From assembly GCF_040008265.1 (NCBI RefSeq), contig NZ_CP155620.1:434001-498000 (forward strand): DNA of 64,000 nt, read 5' to 3'. The stretch comes from Campylobacter sp. CCS1377 (GTDB lineage Bacteria; Campylobacterota; Campylobacteria; Campylobacterales; Campylobacteraceae). The notes beneath the pieces were generated by a model. It had not been told where the DNA came from. It made no database searches and was given only the letters and a program-made list of their open reading frames with translations. A program made the translations under genes and the position numbers. Below are positions 36,036 to 45,884 of this stretch, piece by piece (position 1 is the stretch's first letter; the number at the start of each line of letters is the position of its first letter).

Positions 36036-36957
36036 TTTCTATCCAAGTTTTAAGATTATTAAATACAATATCGATTAAATTTTCTAAAGATTCGACACTT
36101 GCCCAAGCCACATGCGGAGTAATGATAAGGTTTTCTTTGTTTTTGATGCTTAAGAGTGGATGATCTTTTTTCATGGGTTCAAATTCTAAAACATCAAGCC
36201 CTACGCGTATGTTTTTTTCATCTAAAATTTGAGCCAAATCTGCCTCGTTGATGATCCCACCTCTGCCAACATTGATTAAAATGGCATTATCTTTTAGGAG
36301 TTTTAGCTTTTTTAAAGTAAGTAAATTTTTTGTTTTATCGTTTAAAGGTGCGTGAATGCTTATAATATCACAAGTTGTAAGCATTTCTTCTAGGCTAACT
36401 TGCTTGAAAGTAGAGTTGTTATTTTTTCCTGAAGTGGAGTAATAACAAATATTTGCACCAAACATAGTAGAAATTTTAGCCACTTCTTCGCCTATGGTGC
36501 CAAGCCCTATAATGCCGTGTTTTTTTCCTGCTAGAGTATGAAGAATTCTGCTATAATCTGTAAATATAGGACTATTGCACCATTGTCCTTGCTCGCACCA
36601 AGTTTTATAAAAAGGAATTTGACTTAAAAAGGCAAAAAGCAAAGCAAAGGTATGTTGCACAACGCTTTTAGTTGAATATCCAGCAGCATTTTTTACTATG
36701 ATGCCTTTTTGTTCTGCGTAAGCGACATCGATATTATTTACTCCAGTGCCTGTTTCAAGGATGAGTTTAAAATTGCAAGCATCAATCACTTCTTTGTCAA
36801 TGATGATTTTGTTGATCATAATAACTTCTGCATCACCTATCCTAGAAATCACTTCTTCTTTTGGTGTTAAATCATATTTTATAAATTCACCCAAGGTGGA
36901 AAAGGCAGATAAGTCACTTCCGCCTAAAGTTGCTGCATCTAAGCATACAATTTTCAT
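36025..36957 (-). CDS. D-2-hydroxyacid dehydrogenase
   Basis: A 310-residue NAD-dependent enzyme. The dinucleotide motif [10 protein letters not shown] lies near residue 150; [19 protein letters not shown] with catalytic Glu, and PHVAWAS with catalytic His complete the active site. The substrate may be glycerate, lactate or a related 2-oxo acid. It matches the place of Cj0373 between the glutathionylspermidine synthase-like gene and yajQ. Confidence 0.88.
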   Translation of the reverse strand: MKIVCLDAATLGGSDLSAFSTLGEFIKYDLTPKEEVISRIGDAEVIMINKIIIDKEVIDACNFKLILETGTGVNNIDVAYAEQKGIIVKNAAGYSTKSVVQHTFALLFAFLSQIPFYKTWCEQGQWCNSPIFTDYSRILHTLAGKKHGIIGLGTIGEEVAKISTMFGANICYYSTSGKNNNSTFKQVSLEEMLTTCDIISIHAPLNDKTKNLLTLKKLKLLKDNAILINVGRGGIINEADLAQILDEKNIRVGLDVLEFEPMKKDHPLLSIKNKENLIITPHVAWASVESLENLIDIVFNNLKTWIENGK

Positions 36958-36997
36958 TTTTATCCTTTTTGCTAAATTCTTGTGAAATCTAAGGACA

Positions 36998-38164
36998 TTA
37001 TTTTATAATATGTCCTACAAATTTGGAATAATTATCCAAAATCATACCCCCTTTTCTAAACCCTAAACCACAACCTTCATAAGCAAAGAAAACACCCGCT
37101 TGGTAGTATTCATTTTCGTGTTTATTAAATTCTGTGTATTCTTGATAGATGAAGTGATTATTTGCATAAGGTCCCATTTTTTCTTCTATTATGGTGTTGT
37201 TTTCAATTATGCTAACATTTGCACCTTCTCTACCAAAAACAGGTTTTTTAACACATTTTTTACCTGCTAAAGGCTCATTGCTTGTTTCTAAAAGTAAAGG
37301 ATGATTTGGGTAAAGTTCCCATAAAATTTTCAAAATTCCCTTAGATTGAAACAAAAGTGTATAAGCTGGGTTTAAAATAATGGCTTTTTGATTGTTCATA
37401 ATTTGCGTTAAAAGCATGGCAAGTTCACCTTCTTCTATGGCAATATCTTCCCAAGGAATGAGTTTAAACCAATATTCATAATTAACCCCATCTTTAAAAA
37501 TTCCATCTTCACTAAATTCTACTTCATCTACATAAGAAAAATTGGTTTCAAAACCTGCTTCGCTGGCTATGTGTTCGAGTAGTTTTGTCGTCATTTCTTC
37601 TTCTTTGTTGCCTGCAACGCTAGAAAAAAGAATTTTCCAACCTTGATAATGTTCTTCAAAATCTTCTATGCTTTCATCTAGCGTGATCAATCTTTTAAAA
37701 TTATCCATCAAGCTTTCATAAATACTGTTAAATTGTGCACTCTCATCCATACCGTTTTGTTTTAAAATGGCCCATTGTAAAATAGCACTTTCAAAAAGAG
37801 CTGTTGGAGTATCTGCGTTAAATTCTATGAGTTTGATAGGTTTTCCATCAAGCCCACCAGCTAAATCAAAACGCCCATATAAATGCCAATGCACTTCATT
37901 TTCCCAACTCATTTTAATTGCATCAACGAGATTAAAAGGAATGCCAAGTTCATCAAAGCGATTATTATCAATTACTTCTTGTGCGGCGGCTATAAACATA
38001 TCATAAAGTTCATTGGCCGCTTCGTAGTATGCATTAGCTTCGCTTTCTTTTACAGCGACTAATTTATCACTTACATAAGCACTACCATCATTGTCTGTGT
38101 GCCATGAAAAACCTATACTTTCAAGATAATTTTCTTGTAATTTTTCTACTTGTATTAAATTCAT
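36998..38164 (-). CDS. glutathionylspermidine synthase family ATP-grasp protein
   Basis: A 388-residue homologue of the C-terminal amidase-less synthetase domain of E. coli Gsp and of YgiC/YjfC. SWHTDNDGSAYVSD, RFDLAGGLDGKPIKLIEFNADTPT (ATP/Mg site) and KPVFGREGANVSII are recognisable. These enzymes form peptide-like bonds at ATP cost, but bacterial YgiC-type members have no proven substrate. It is always near the downstream lipoprotein-like gene in Campylobacter (Cj0371-Cj0372 pair), as here with a 9-bp gap. Confidence 0.85.
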   Translation of the reverse strand: MNLIQVEKLQENYLESIGFSWHTDNDGSAYVSDKLVAVKESEANAYYEAANELYDMFIAAAQEVIDNNRFDELGIPFNLVDAIKMSWENEVHWHLYGRFDLAGGLDGKPIKLIEFNADTPTALFESAILQWAILKQNGMDESAQFNSIYESLMDNFKRLITLDESIEDFEEHYQGWKILFSSVAGNKEEEMTTKLLEHIASEAGFETNFSYVDEVEFSEDGIFKDGVNYEYWFKLIPWEDIAIEEGELAMLLTQIMNNQKAIILNPAYTLLFQSKGILKILWELYPNHPLLLETSNEPLAGKKCVKKPVFGREGANVSIIENNTIIEEKMGPYANNHFIYQEYTEFNKHENEYYQAGVFFAYEGCGLGFRKGGMILDNYSKFVGHIIK

Positions 38165-38173
38165 TGTAAAACC

Positions 38174-38776
38174 TTAAGAACCAAAAGATGAGCTTGAACT
38201 TGTAGCTTTAGAACCGCCACCAAAAAAGCCTGATTTTGTAGTGCTTGTTCTAGGCGTTGTGCTTCCTGCTTTGTTAAAGCTATTTACGCTTCTTTGATAG
38301 GCGCTTTGGTTTGAAAATGCCCCGCGTTGTTGATTTGCAAAATTTTGATTATTAAAGAGTTTAGAACCTATCCAACTTCCCAAAATTGCACCCGCTGCAC
38401 TTGCAAGCAAGGTTTCACCCAAAGAAAGACCTCCACTACTAACTTGTGCATTATCTTTGGTTAAATTTGAAGTTCCATTGTCGATTTTTGCAGCCTCTTC
38501 TTTAATAAGGGCATCCATTTCTTCTTTAGTTAAAACCCTTTCTGTGCCATTGAGATCTTGTAAAACTACTCTTGTTTCGTTGCTTGGGAATTGCTCTTTT
38601 ATTTTATATTGTCCTGGTGCGGTTTCTTCGATAATAACAAAAGCACCTTGTGTTTGGGCTACTTGACTTAGTGTGTCGTTGTTTTCATTGCTACCACAGC
38701 CTACTAACACACCGCTTGCAACTGCTGCTACTCCGCTTATCATACCAATTTGAATGATTTTTTTAATTTTTTTCAT
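38174..38776 (-). CDS. UPF0323 family lipoprotein
   Basis: A 200-residue lipoprotein. MKKIKKIIQIGMISGVAAVASGVLVGC is the signal, with the lipid-anchored Cys27 in LVGC. The centre has an AAGAILGSWIGSKLF glycine-zipper-like segment, and the C-terminus is Ser/Thr/Gly-rich low-complexity sequence ending GSKATSSSSSFGS. The ATG at 38776 follows TAGGAAAAAC. It is first in the minus-strand operon with the glutathionylspermidine synthase-like gene. Function unknown. Confidence 0.85.
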   Translation of the reverse strand: MKKIKKIIQIGMISGVAAVASGVLVGCGSNENNDTLSQVAQTQGAFVIIEETAPGQYKIKEQFPSNETRVVLQDLNGTERVLTKEEMDALIKEEAAKIDNGTSNLTKDNAQVSSGGLSLGETLLASAAGAILGSWIGSKLFNNQNFANQQRGAFSNQSAYQRSVNSFNKAGSTTPRTSTTKSGFFGGGSKATSSSSSFGS

Positions 38777-38870
38777 TGTTTTTCCTAAGAATTTAAAGAT
38801 TTTTTGCAAAATTCTAACAAAAAATAATCAATTAACTCTTAAAATTCAAAATATTTAAAAGAAGATAAAG

Positions 38871-39427
38871 ATGCAGGAAATAAAAATGTGTAATTATGAT
38901 AATAATTATAAAAGAATGTTTTTGTTGGAAAAAACTTTTCTTGAAGAAATTTTAAAATGGAATTTAAGTAAAGTTTATTATATTAGCAAGCATAGCAATT
39001 GTAGGTATAAAAGCTAAGTCCATCATTGATATTTTAATAGTAGTGAAAGATCTTGAAAAAGTCGATGAAAAAACCGTGAATTTGAAAATTTAGCTTATGA
39101 GTGCATGGGAGAATTTGGTATTCAAAATAAAAGATATTTTCGCAAAGGAGATTTTCATAGAACGCATCAAATTTATATATTTAGAGATGATGATGAGTTA
39201 ATATCATAAGACATCTTGTTTTTGGAGATTATCTTAATACTTTTAAAGAAAAAGCCAAAGAGTATGAAAGTTTAAAAATCAAGCTTACAAAGCTTTATTC
39301 TTATGATATAGAAAAATATTGTAATGGTAAAGATGAATTGGTAAAAAGACTAGAAAGTGAAGTTTTGATTTGGCATAAAAAAGCCCTTTCGGGCTTTTGG
39401 GTTAGAGTCTTGACTCGTAGCGTCTAA
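38871..39427 (+). pseudogene. GrpB/UPF0157 family gene, fragmented
   Basis: Pieces of a GrpB-like nucleotidyltransferase-fold protein can be read in changing frames: MQEIKMCNYDNNYKRMFLLE (start at 38871), then IKAKSIIDILIVVKDLEKV, then GEFGIQNKRYFRKGDFHRTH, then RHLVFGDYLNTFKEKAKEYE to the end. At least three frame changes separate them, so the gene is dead. The last part reads into the rpsU terminator and 3' end. GrpB proteins have no firm role. Confidence 0.75.
39377..39398 (-). terminator. rho-independent terminator of rpsU
   Basis: On the minus strand AAAGCCC-GAAA-GGGCTTTTTTA: a seven-base stem, tetraloop and T-run, a few bases after the rpsU stop codon. Confidence 0.9.
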
Positions 39428-39614
39428 GCATATAAAGTCTTTTAAGCATTTTTTTGCGTGCTGAAATTTTTTGTTTTTTGCGAATTTCAGTCATAGGCTC
39501 AAAAAATCTTCTTGCTCTAACTTCAGTTACAATTAGATTTCTATCCACTTGTTTTTTGAATTTGCGATACGCTTCATCAAAAGACTCGTTAGGATGCACC
39601 TTGATTCCTGGCAC
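39402..39614 (-). CDS. rpsU: 30S ribosomal protein bS21
   Basis: A 70-residue basic protein ending [19 protein letters not shown] start at GTG 39614 (read as Met; [18 protein letters not shown] follows), the usual length, with AGG six bases before it. Longer starts upstream would add residues foreign to the family. Confidence 0.93.
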   Translation of the reverse strand: MPGIKVHPNESFDEAYRKFKKQVDRNLIVTEVRARRFFEPMTEIRKKQKISARKKMLKRLYMLRRYESRL

Positions 39615-39691
39615 TATCCTCACCACCTTTCTTTAATTTAAATTTGGGACTTAATTTTAACAAATTTTTATTAAATTTAAATAAAAATTGA

Positions 39692-40699
39692 TTATTGTAA
39701 TGATGAAAAATTTTCTCCGCCAAATCTCAATAAGGCTGAGCCCCAAGTAAATCCTCCGCCAAAAGCATCAAGTAAAATTAAATCGCCTTTTTTAAGTCTT
39801 CCTTCCTCATAGGCTTCATTCATTGCCATAGGAATGGAAGCTGCTGATGTATTGCCATATTTTTGTACAGTTACAACGCATTTTTCATCACTTAAATTTA
39901 GTTTTTCTTGTACGGCTTTAATGATGCGTAAATTGGCTTGATGTGGGATAAAAAGATCGATATCTGATGCTAAAATTTGATTTTTGCTTAGAATTTCAAC
40001 TACATCATTGCTAAGGGTTTGCACGGCTACCTTAAAAACTTCGTTGCCCTTCATTTTCATTGCTAGACTGGAACAAATATTCGAACTTGATGAGCGTTCT
40101 GTCATTAATAAATCGCCAAATTTTCCATCACTTGCTGTATGCACATCGATGATAGGATTTTGAGTATCTAGGCTTACTACTCCTGCACCAGCACCATCTC
40201 CAAAGAGTATACAAATGCTTCTATCGCTGTAATCCATAATTGAACTTGCTTTTTCTGCACCTACGATTAAAACATTTTTTTTTGCACCACTTTCAACCAT
40301 AGCTTTTGCTAATTCAAGCAAATAAATAAAACCTGAGCAAGCAGCTGAAATGTCAAATGCTGTAATATTTTTAAGTCCCAAATTTGCAGCGATTTTGCAT
40401 GCGGTTGAAGGCATAGTGAAATAATCAGGGCTAAGCGTTGCTACAATGATAGCATCAATATCACTTGGTTTCAAATTTGCTCTTTGTAAGGCTTTAATGG
40501 CGGCTTTTGTCCCTAAATCACTTGCATTTTCATAATCTTGAGCAATGCGTCTTTCTTGAATTCCTGTGCGTCTTTGTATCCATTCATCTGTTGTATCGAC
40601 AAGTTTTTCTAAATCTTGATTGCTTAAGATTTTTTCGGGCACATATGCTGCTATACTCTTAAGAGAAGCTTTTTTAGGAATTGAGTTGTTTGATTTCAT
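39692..40699 (-). CDS. fabH: beta-ketoacyl-ACP synthase III
   Basis: A 335-residue condensing enzyme that starts fatty acid synthesis from acetyl-CoA and malonyl-ACP. The catalytic triad is visible: Cys121 in ISAACSGF, His in IPHQANLRI and Asn in YGNTSAAS. The gene's ATG lies within the end of plsX (26-bp overlap). The N-terminus is a few residues longer than usual, but no closer start codon exists before [14 protein letters not shown]. Confidence 0.95.
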   Translation of the reverse strand: MKSNNSIPKKASLKSIAAYVPEKILSNQDLEKLVDTTDEWIQRRTGIQERRIAQDYENASDLGTKAAIKALQRANLKPSDIDAIIVATLSPDYFTMPSTACKIAANLGLKNITAFDISAACSGFIYLLELAKAMVESGAKKNVLIVGAEKASSIMDYSDRSICILFGDGAGAGVVSLDTQNPIIDVHTASDGKFGDLLMTERSSSSNICSSLAMKMKGNEVFKVAVQTLSNDVVEILSKNQILASDIDLFIPHQANLRIIKAVQEKLNLSDEKCVVTVQKYGNTSAASIPMAMNEAYEEGRLKKGDLILLDAFGGGFTWGSALLRFGGENFSSLQ

Positions 40700-41660
40700 T
40701 TTCTATAACTTTATTTATATTAGATTTACTGAATTTAATGGCTTGAAAGATGGCATTTTTAATGGCTCTTGCGTCACTCTTTCCGTGGCTTATAATCATG
40801 CAACCGTCAACACCTAATAGGGGTGCTCCACCATATTCTTGCCAATCAATTTGTTTTTTAAGATTTATAAATGCTTTTTTCATCAATAAAGCCCCAAGTG
40901 TACTTAAAAAAGATTTTTTAATTTCTATTTTTAGCATTTTAACTATGGCTCCTGCTACGCCTTCGCAAGATTTTAAGATGATATTTCCACTAAAACCATC
41001 ACAGACTAAAACATCAATATTGCCATTAAAAATATCTCTACCTTCAGCATTTCCGATAAAATTGTGCATATTTTTTAACAGCCGATGGGTTTCTTTTGTA
41101 AGCTCATTACCCTTGCATTCTTCTTCCCCATTTGAGAGTAGGGCAACACGCGGTTTGCTTATACCCATTACTTCTTTCGCATAAGCTTCGCCCATAAGAG
41201 CAAATTGCAATAAATGTTCGCTTTTGCAATCTACATTAGCTCCAACATCCAAAACCAATGTTTTTCCTTTAATGTTTGGCATTAATGTAGCTATGGCCGG
41301 TCTTAATACTCCTTCAATTCTACCGATTTTTAAAGTGGCAAGAGACATACTAGCCCCACTATGTCCAGCAGAAACAACAGCATGAGCTTGTTGATTTTTG
41401 ATGAGTTCAATAGCTTTGTATATTGAAGTTTCTTTGCGTTTTAGAACATCTGTTGCGTTTTCTTCCATAGAAAAAACTTCATTAGCTTCTTCATAGGTAA
41501 TAAATTTTTGTAATTCTTTTGGTATTAAGGGTTTTAAAATTTCAGAGTTACCTACTAAAATAGCGTTAAATTCTTCAGATTGTAAAGCTTGTATAACACC
41601 ATCTATAATAGGTTTTTCTCCAAAATCACCACCCATTGCATCAATAGCAATGTTTATCAT
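40674..41660 (-). CDS. plsX: phosphate acyltransferase
   Basis: A 328-residue PlsX that makes acyl-phosphate from acyl-ACP for phospholipid synthesis. [18 protein letters not shown] at the N-terminus, [30 protein letters not shown] and [11 protein letters not shown] are diagnostic. It is in the conserved rpmF-plsX-fabH order, 6 bp after rpmF. Confidence 0.96.
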   Translation of the reverse strand: MINIAIDAMGGDFGEKPIIDGVIQALQSEEFNAILVGNSEILKPLIPKELQKFITYEEANEVFSMEENATDVLKRKETSIYKAIELIKNQQAHAVVSAGHSGASMSLATLKIGRIEGVLRPAIATLMPNIKGKTLVLDVGANVDCKSEHLLQFALMGEAYAKEVMGISKPRVALLSNGEEECKGNELTKETHRLLKNMHNFIGNAEGRDIFNGNIDVLVCDGFSGNIILKSCEGVAGAIVKMLKIEIKKSFLSTLGALLMKKAFINLKKQIDWQEYGGAPLLGVDGCMIISHGKSDARAIKNAIFQAIKFSKSNINKVIENEIKQLNS

Positions 41661-41666
41661 TGGATA

Positions 41667-41813
41667 TTAATATTCCTTAGTTGTAGGATTGGCACGATGT
41701 GGCATTTTATAGCTTCCATCTTTATCTTTTATAGGCATAGGAAGGCTAACTTTGTAATGAGTTCTTCTTTTTGCTGCACGAGTTTTACTTACTCTTCTCT
41801 TAGGTACTGCCAT
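41667..41813 (-). CDS. rpmF: 50S ribosomal protein bL32
   Basis: A 48-residue protein, [20 protein letters not shown] at the N-terminus and ending [11 protein letters not shown]. It lacks the zinc-binding cysteines found in many bL32 proteins. It lies between the YceD-like gene and plsX, the usual linkage. Confidence 0.95.
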   Translation of the reverse strand: MAVPKRRVSKTRAAKRRTHYKVSLPMPIKDKDGSYKMPHRANPTTKEY

Positions 41814-41822
41814 TTTTTCTCC

Positions 41823-42179
41823 TTATTTTGTATTACATTTTGAACAATAAAAATAATCACTCAAATAAGCTTCAAGCTCACTTATAGCAATTTCTATTAG
41901 ATCTATTTGTGAATCAAAAAATTCTATTGTATTGCTAAGCTCATTTTCTTGATCTTTGAATATCCCATCGCTTGCAAAGACTTCTATGTCTTCATTTAGT
42001 GAAAGTTCTATTTCCTCACCACAGCTATCACAAGGTCTATAAACAAAACCAGACATTATAGCATTTATTTTAAGCAATTTGGGATTAATTTTTGAAATTT
42101 TCCCTTCAAAGATAACATTTTCAAGATTTAACTTGAAGGGATAATCTACTGAATTTATCTTAGAAAAAGCTATTTTCAT
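41823..42179 (-). CDS. YceD/DUF177 family protein
   Basis: A 118-residue DUF177 protein. The C-terminal YFYCSKCNTK and the internal RPCDSCGEEIEL form paired Cys-x2-Cys motifs that probably bind zinc. The family is linked to 23S rRNA/large-subunit biogenesis and is always next to rpmF. The start ATG at 42179 overlaps the ndk stop codon. Confidence 0.85.
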   Translation of the reverse strand: MKIAFSKINSVDYPFKLNLENVIFEGKISKINPKLLKINAIMSGFVYRPCDSCGEEIELSLNEDIEVFASDGIFKDQENELSNTIEFFDSQIDLIEIAISELEAYLSDYFYCSKCNTK

Positions 42180-42592
42180 TAACAAATTTCATTTGGTTTA
42201 AAGAAAAAGTCAATTTCGATTTTAGCATTTTCTAAACTATCGCTACCATGAACAGCATTTGCATCAATGCTTTGGGCAAAATCTGCTCTGATTGTTCCTG
42301 CTTTTGCTTCTTTTGGATTAGTTGCCCCCATTAAATCTCTATTTTTAAGAACAGCACCTTCACCTTCTAAAACAGAAATTACAACAGGTCCGCTAATCAT
42401 AAATTCAACTAAATCTTTAAAAAAAGGTCTCTCTTTGTGCACAGCGTAAAAGCCTTCTGCTTGTTCTTTTGTAAGCTGAACTTTTTTCATAGCTGCAATT
42501 CTTAAACCATTGCTTTCAAAACGATCTAGAATTTTACCTATAACACCTTTTTTAACAGCGTCTGGTTTAATTATAGACAAAGTTTTTTCCAT
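42179..42592 (-). CDS. ndk: nucleoside diphosphate kinase
   Basis: A 137-residue enzyme passing phosphate between nucleoside triphosphates and diphosphates. The phospho-accepting His lies in [45 protein letters not shown] and EIDFFF are family motifs. Confidence 0.96.
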   Translation of the reverse strand: MEKTLSIIKPDAVKKGVIGKILDRFESNGLRIAAMKKVQLTKEQAEGFYAVHKERPFFKDLVEFMISGPVVISVLEGEGAVLKNRDLMGATNPKEAKAGTIRADFAQSIDANAVHGSDSLENAKIEIDFFFKPNEIC

Positions 42593-42758
42593 AAATTACT
42601 CCTTTTGCAAATTTTGAAATTTAACTAAAATTCTTTTTTAGATTTTTTTAAAGTTTAGAATTATACTGATTTTTTTTTAAAAAAAGTTAAATGATTTTTA
42701 GTTATTGAGTATTATGAGTCAATAACTAAAAATTTTGTGTTTTATTTGCAAGAAATTT

Positions 42759-43043
42759 TTAAGCAAAAACAGGGGTATCTCCGTTTCTCATACTTGCATC
42801 AATATTATCACGACTTGGTTGTCCTGAAGCTACATTGCTCCATACTATACAGCCATCTGTTGGGCAAGCACTTGCGCAAGCTGGTTGATCATTGTGTCCT
42901 ACGCATTCAACACATTTGTTTGCATAGACATAATATCTATCTTCATTTTCTGGGTTATTTGCATCATCCACAATAGCACCCACAGGACATTCATCTATAC
43001 AAGAACCACAGGCTATACAAATATCTGTAATTTTTACCGCCAT
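42759..43043 (-). CDS. fdxA: 2[4Fe-4S] ferredoxin
   Basis: A 94-residue ferredoxin with cluster motifs CIACGSCIDECP and CVECVGHNDQPACASACP, the second with the eight-residue insertion of Alvin-type ferredoxins. The start is MAVKITDICIAC at 43043, six bases after AAGGAG. It is transcribed away from ahpC across a shared 285-bp upstream region. In C. jejuni fdxA is iron-induced and aids aerotolerance. Confidence 0.93.
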   Translation of the reverse strand: MAVKITDICIACGSCIDECPVGAIVDDANNPENEDRYYVYANKCVECVGHNDQPACASACPTDGCIVWSNVASGQPSRDNIDASMRNGDTPVFA

Positions 43044-43261
43044 CTTAATCTCCTTAATTTTTGATATTGTCAAAAATATTTTAACATAGTATTCTTAAAA
43101 AAACTAAAAATTTTGATAATCAAAAAAATATATATTTTGATAATAAATATTAAAATATTTTTATATAATTTTTTAGTATTGATTAGCATTTTTTAAATAT
43201 TTAATTAAAATATAGTTGAGGCTATAAAATTACTAAAAATTTTTAATGATATAAAAAATTT

Positions 43262-43291
43262 AAATATATTATAAGATTTAAATGATATAAT
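43262..43291 (+). promoter_or_regulatory. ahpC promoter with possible PerR/Fur-type operator
   Basis: TATAAT at 43286-43291, 38 bp before the ahpC ATG. Immediately upstream, AAATATATTATAAGATTTAA is an AT-rich near-palindrome of the kind bound by PerR or Fur. The intergenic region 43044-43328 is otherwise very AT-rich, and I see no gene in it. Confidence 0.45.
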
Positions 43292-43328
43292 TTCCTTACT
43301 AATAAAATTTATTATTTAGGAGAAAATT

Positions 43329-43925
43329 ATGGTAGTAACTAAAAAAGCTTTGGATTTTACAGCACCAGCTGTATTAGGAAACAATGAAATAGTTGAAGAT
43401 TTTAATCTTTATAAAAATATAGGCCCAAAAGGTGCAGTTGTATTTTTCTATCCAAAAGATTTTACTTTTGTTTGTCCTTCAGAGATTATTGCTTTTGATA
43501 AAAGATACCAAGAATTTAAAAATAGAGGCATTGAAGTTATTGGTGTATCTTGCGATAATGAATTTTCACATTTTGCTTGGAAAAATACTCCAGTGAATCA
43601 AGGTGGCATTGGTAATGTTCAATTCCCATTGGTTGCAGATTTAACAAAACAAATCGCTAGAAATTTTGATGTATTATTTGGCGAAGCTGTTGCGTTAAGA
43701 GGTTCGTTCTTATTAGATGCTGATGGAACAATCCGCCATGCAGTAGTGAATGACTTACCACTTGGTAGAAATATCGATGAAATGATTAGAATGGTAGATA
43801 CTATGCTTTTCACAAATGAGCATGGTGAAGTATGTCCAGCAGGTTGGAATAAAGGTGATGCTGGTATGAAAGCAAATCCTAAAGGTGTAGCGGAATATTT
43901 AAATCAAAATGTTTCTAAACTTTAA
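43329..43925 (+). CDS. ahpC: alkyl hydroperoxide reductase, 2-Cys peroxiredoxin
   Basis: A 198-residue typical 2-Cys peroxiredoxin. The peroxidatic Cys49 is in FTFVCPSEI and the resolving Cys169 in GEVCPAGW. No ahpF is adjacent; Campylobacter reduces AhpC by other means. The GGAG site lies just before the ATG. Confidence 0.96.
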   Translation: MVVTKKALDFTAPAVLGNNEIVEDFNLYKNIGPKGAVVFFYPKDFTFVCPSEIIAFDKRYQEFKNRGIEVIGVSCDNEFSHFAWKNTPVNQGGIGNVQFPLVADLTKQIARNFDVLFGEAVALRGSFLLDADGTIRHAVVNDLPLGRNIDEMIRMVDTMLFTNEHGEVCPAGWNKGDAGMKANPKGVAEYLNQNVSKL

Positions 43926-43933
43926 TTTTCAAG

Positions 43934-43952
43934 AAGCCCTTTTTGGGCTTTT
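43934..43952 (+). terminator. terminator of ahpC
   Basis: AAGCCC-TTTTT-GGGCTT followed by TTC. Short stem with limited T-tail, 8 bp after the stop codon. Confidence 0.7.
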
Positions 43953-44001
43953 CATTCTTTCTTTAATTTGTATTTTTTAATCTTACTTTTAAAATTAATG
44001 A

Positions 44002-44007
44002 TATAAT
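44002..44007 (+). promoter_or_regulatory. -10 box upstream of flhB
   Basis: TATAAT ~42 bp before the flhB start codon. An AAGGA ribosome binding site follows. Confidence 0.45.
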
Positions 44008-44048
44008 CTGATTTATTTTTTTAATATATAAATTATATAAGGATAGTA

Positions 44049-45125
44049 ATGGCGGCAGATGATCAAGAAAAAACAGAAGAGCCCACGAGTAAAAAGATAG
44101 AGGATGCTAGAAAAGAAGGCAATGTTCCTAAAAGTCAAGATGCGGCTGCTGTTATAACTTTGATTGTAGCTATTGTGGTTGTTTTGTTTTTGATAGGATT
44201 TTTGGGTAATAGAATTGAAAATTTATATAGGTATTATCAAAATTTTATCGGAGTTGAATTTGATATAAGAATTTTACAATCTATAATGATTAAAACAATG
44301 TTTGAGCTTATTATTATGCTTTTTCCTATTGTTATCAGTATTATGATAGCTGGAATTGTAGGCAATGTAATGCAGTTTGGCTTTATCTTTACCACAAAGC
44401 CTATTACTCCAAATTTGGGAAAGATTAATCCTTTAAAAGGTTTGCAAAACTTATTTTCCTTGAAAAAATTAATAGAATCTGTAAAAATTACTTTAAAAGT
44501 TGGAGTTGTTTTTATTATAGCTTTTATTTTTTTATTACAATTTATGAAAGAACTTCCTAAAGTCGAACTTTACAATATTGCTTCGCAAATGATATGGCTT
44601 AGAGATAAGGCGATTATTTTGGCTACTATTGTAATCATTGCATTTTTAATTATCAGCATTTTAGATGTTTTTTTAGTGCGTTTTCAGTATTTTAAAAGTT
44701 TACGTATGAGTAAGCAAGAAATTAAGGATGAGTATAAACAAATGGAGGGAGATCCCCAAGTTAAAGCTCGAATTCGTCGCCTCCAAATGGAAGCTGCAAG
44801 GCGTAGGATGGTGCAAGATGTTGCAATGGCTGATGTGGTGATCACTAATCCTACACATTATGCAGTAGCAATTCGTTATGATAATACCAAAGAAAATGCA
44901 CCAAAGGTATTAGCAAAAGGAGTTGATTTTTTAGCACTTCGCATTAAAGAGATTGCATATCAAAATAATGTTTTGGTATATGAAAATCCTCCATTAGCAA
45001 GAGAGCTTTATAAACTTTGTGATGTGGGAGATTTAATCCCTAGGGAGCTTTTTAAGGCTGTAGCTGAAGTGTTAAGTTTTGTTTACACTTCAAATCGCCA
45101 AAAATTTGCAAGTCGCCTTCAATAA
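44049..45125 (+). CDS. flhB: flagellar export apparatus protein FlhB
   Basis: A 358-residue inner-membrane component of the flagellar type III secretion gate, with four transmembrane helices and a cytoplasmic C-terminal domain. The autocleavage site NPTH is at residues 267-270 and switches export from hook to filament substrates. The N-terminus EKTEEPTSKKIEDARKEGNV is classical. The gene ends 3 bp from the convergent motB. Confidence 0.96.
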   Translation: MAADDQEKTEEPTSKKIEDARKEGNVPKSQDAAAVITLIVAIVVVLFLIGFLGNRIENLYRYYQNFIGVEFDIRILQSIMIKTMFELIIMLFPIVISIMIAGIVGNVMQFGFIFTTKPITPNLGKINPLKGLQNLFSLKKLIESVKITLKVGVVFIIAFIFLLQFMKELPKVELYNIASQMIWLRDKAIILATIVIIAFLIISILDVFLVRFQYFKSLRMSKQEIKDEYKQMEGDPQVKARIRRLQMEAARRRMVQDVAMADVVITNPTHYAVAIRYDNTKENAPKVLAKGVDFLALRIKEIAYQNNVLVYENPPLARELYKLCDVGDLIPRELFKAVAEVLSFVYTSNRQKFASRLQ

Positions 45126-45128
45126 TGT

Positions 45129-45875
45129 TTAATCGGTGTTTTTTTGATTAAAATTTTTAATAATTTCAAGTACAGATTTTTGAGTTTGAGTATCTTCTGT
45201 ATCTATTTTATAGTAAATTTCAACTCTGTTGTTTTCCGTGGATTGTGGATCATTATTTAGAGGTTGATTTACTCCAAAACTTTTGAGGCTAATATTTTTA
45301 ACATTGACACCACCATTGATAAAATACTCAGCTACTTTTTGTGCTCTTTGATAAGCTAAATTGTAACTTTTTAACGCACTATCGCTATTATCTGTATATC
45401 CACGAATTTCGATTTGAACTTGAGTGGGAAGTTTAAGGGTCACTTCAACCATTCTTTTAAGGAAATCATTAACATCATTAGAAACAATATCAGCACTGCC
45501 TCTGGCAAATTCTACTCTCGCTGGCAAATTAAGGGCTATTTGATTTTCAGATTGGTCTAAAGCAGCTTTAAGTTTAGCTATGGTTTCTTGTTGGGTTGTT
45601 ATAAGAAGTTTTAGGGCTTCTAGTTCATCTTTTGGTTTTGTTGCTGCACCTTTATATTGTTTTTGGTTTTGAGTTTCTTGTTCTATGGTTTGAGAGGGAG
45701 TGAAGTCAAAAATTTTAATAAATTCAGTTTTTAATGCTTCAACTTTCGCAGGATTGCTTTCAGAAATTGCCCAAAGAGCAATAAAAAGTGCTAAAAGTAA
45801 ACTTAAAAAGTCTGCATAAGGTACCGCCCATCTTTCTCCAGCTGGACATTGATGTTGTTTGCGTTTTTTGCTCAT
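45129..45875 (-). CDS. motB: flagellar motor stator protein MotB
   Basis: A 248-residue protein with a single N-terminal transmembrane helix carrying the proton-path Asp in WAVPYADFLSLLLALF, a plug/linker region, and a C-terminal OmpA-like peptidoglycan-binding domain (QIEIRGYTDNSDSALKSYNLAYQRAQKVAEYF). It lies 9 bp after motA in the same transcript. Confidence 0.95.
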   Translation of the reverse strand: MSKKRKQHQCPAGERWAVPYADFLSLLLALFIALWAISESNPAKVEALKTEFIKIFDFTPSQTIEQETQNQKQYKGAATKPKDELEALKLLITTQQETIAKLKAALDQSENQIALNLPARVEFARGSADIVSNDVNDFLKRMVEVTLKLPTQVQIEIRGYTDNSDSALKSYNLAYQRAQKVAEYFINGGVNVKNISLKSFGVNQPLNNDPQSTENNRVEIYYKIDTEDTQTQKSVLEIIKNFNQKNTD

Positions 45876-45884
45876 CTTAAACTC

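Noticed and set aside
40750-41184. 144-codon plus-strand frame opposite plsX
   Set aside because: It is antisense to a well-recognised plsX and lacks any domain or ribosome binding site.
41589-41843. 84-codon plus-strand frame near plsX/rpmF
   Set aside because: The real gene here is rpmF on the minus strand (48 codons), with full bL32 similarity.
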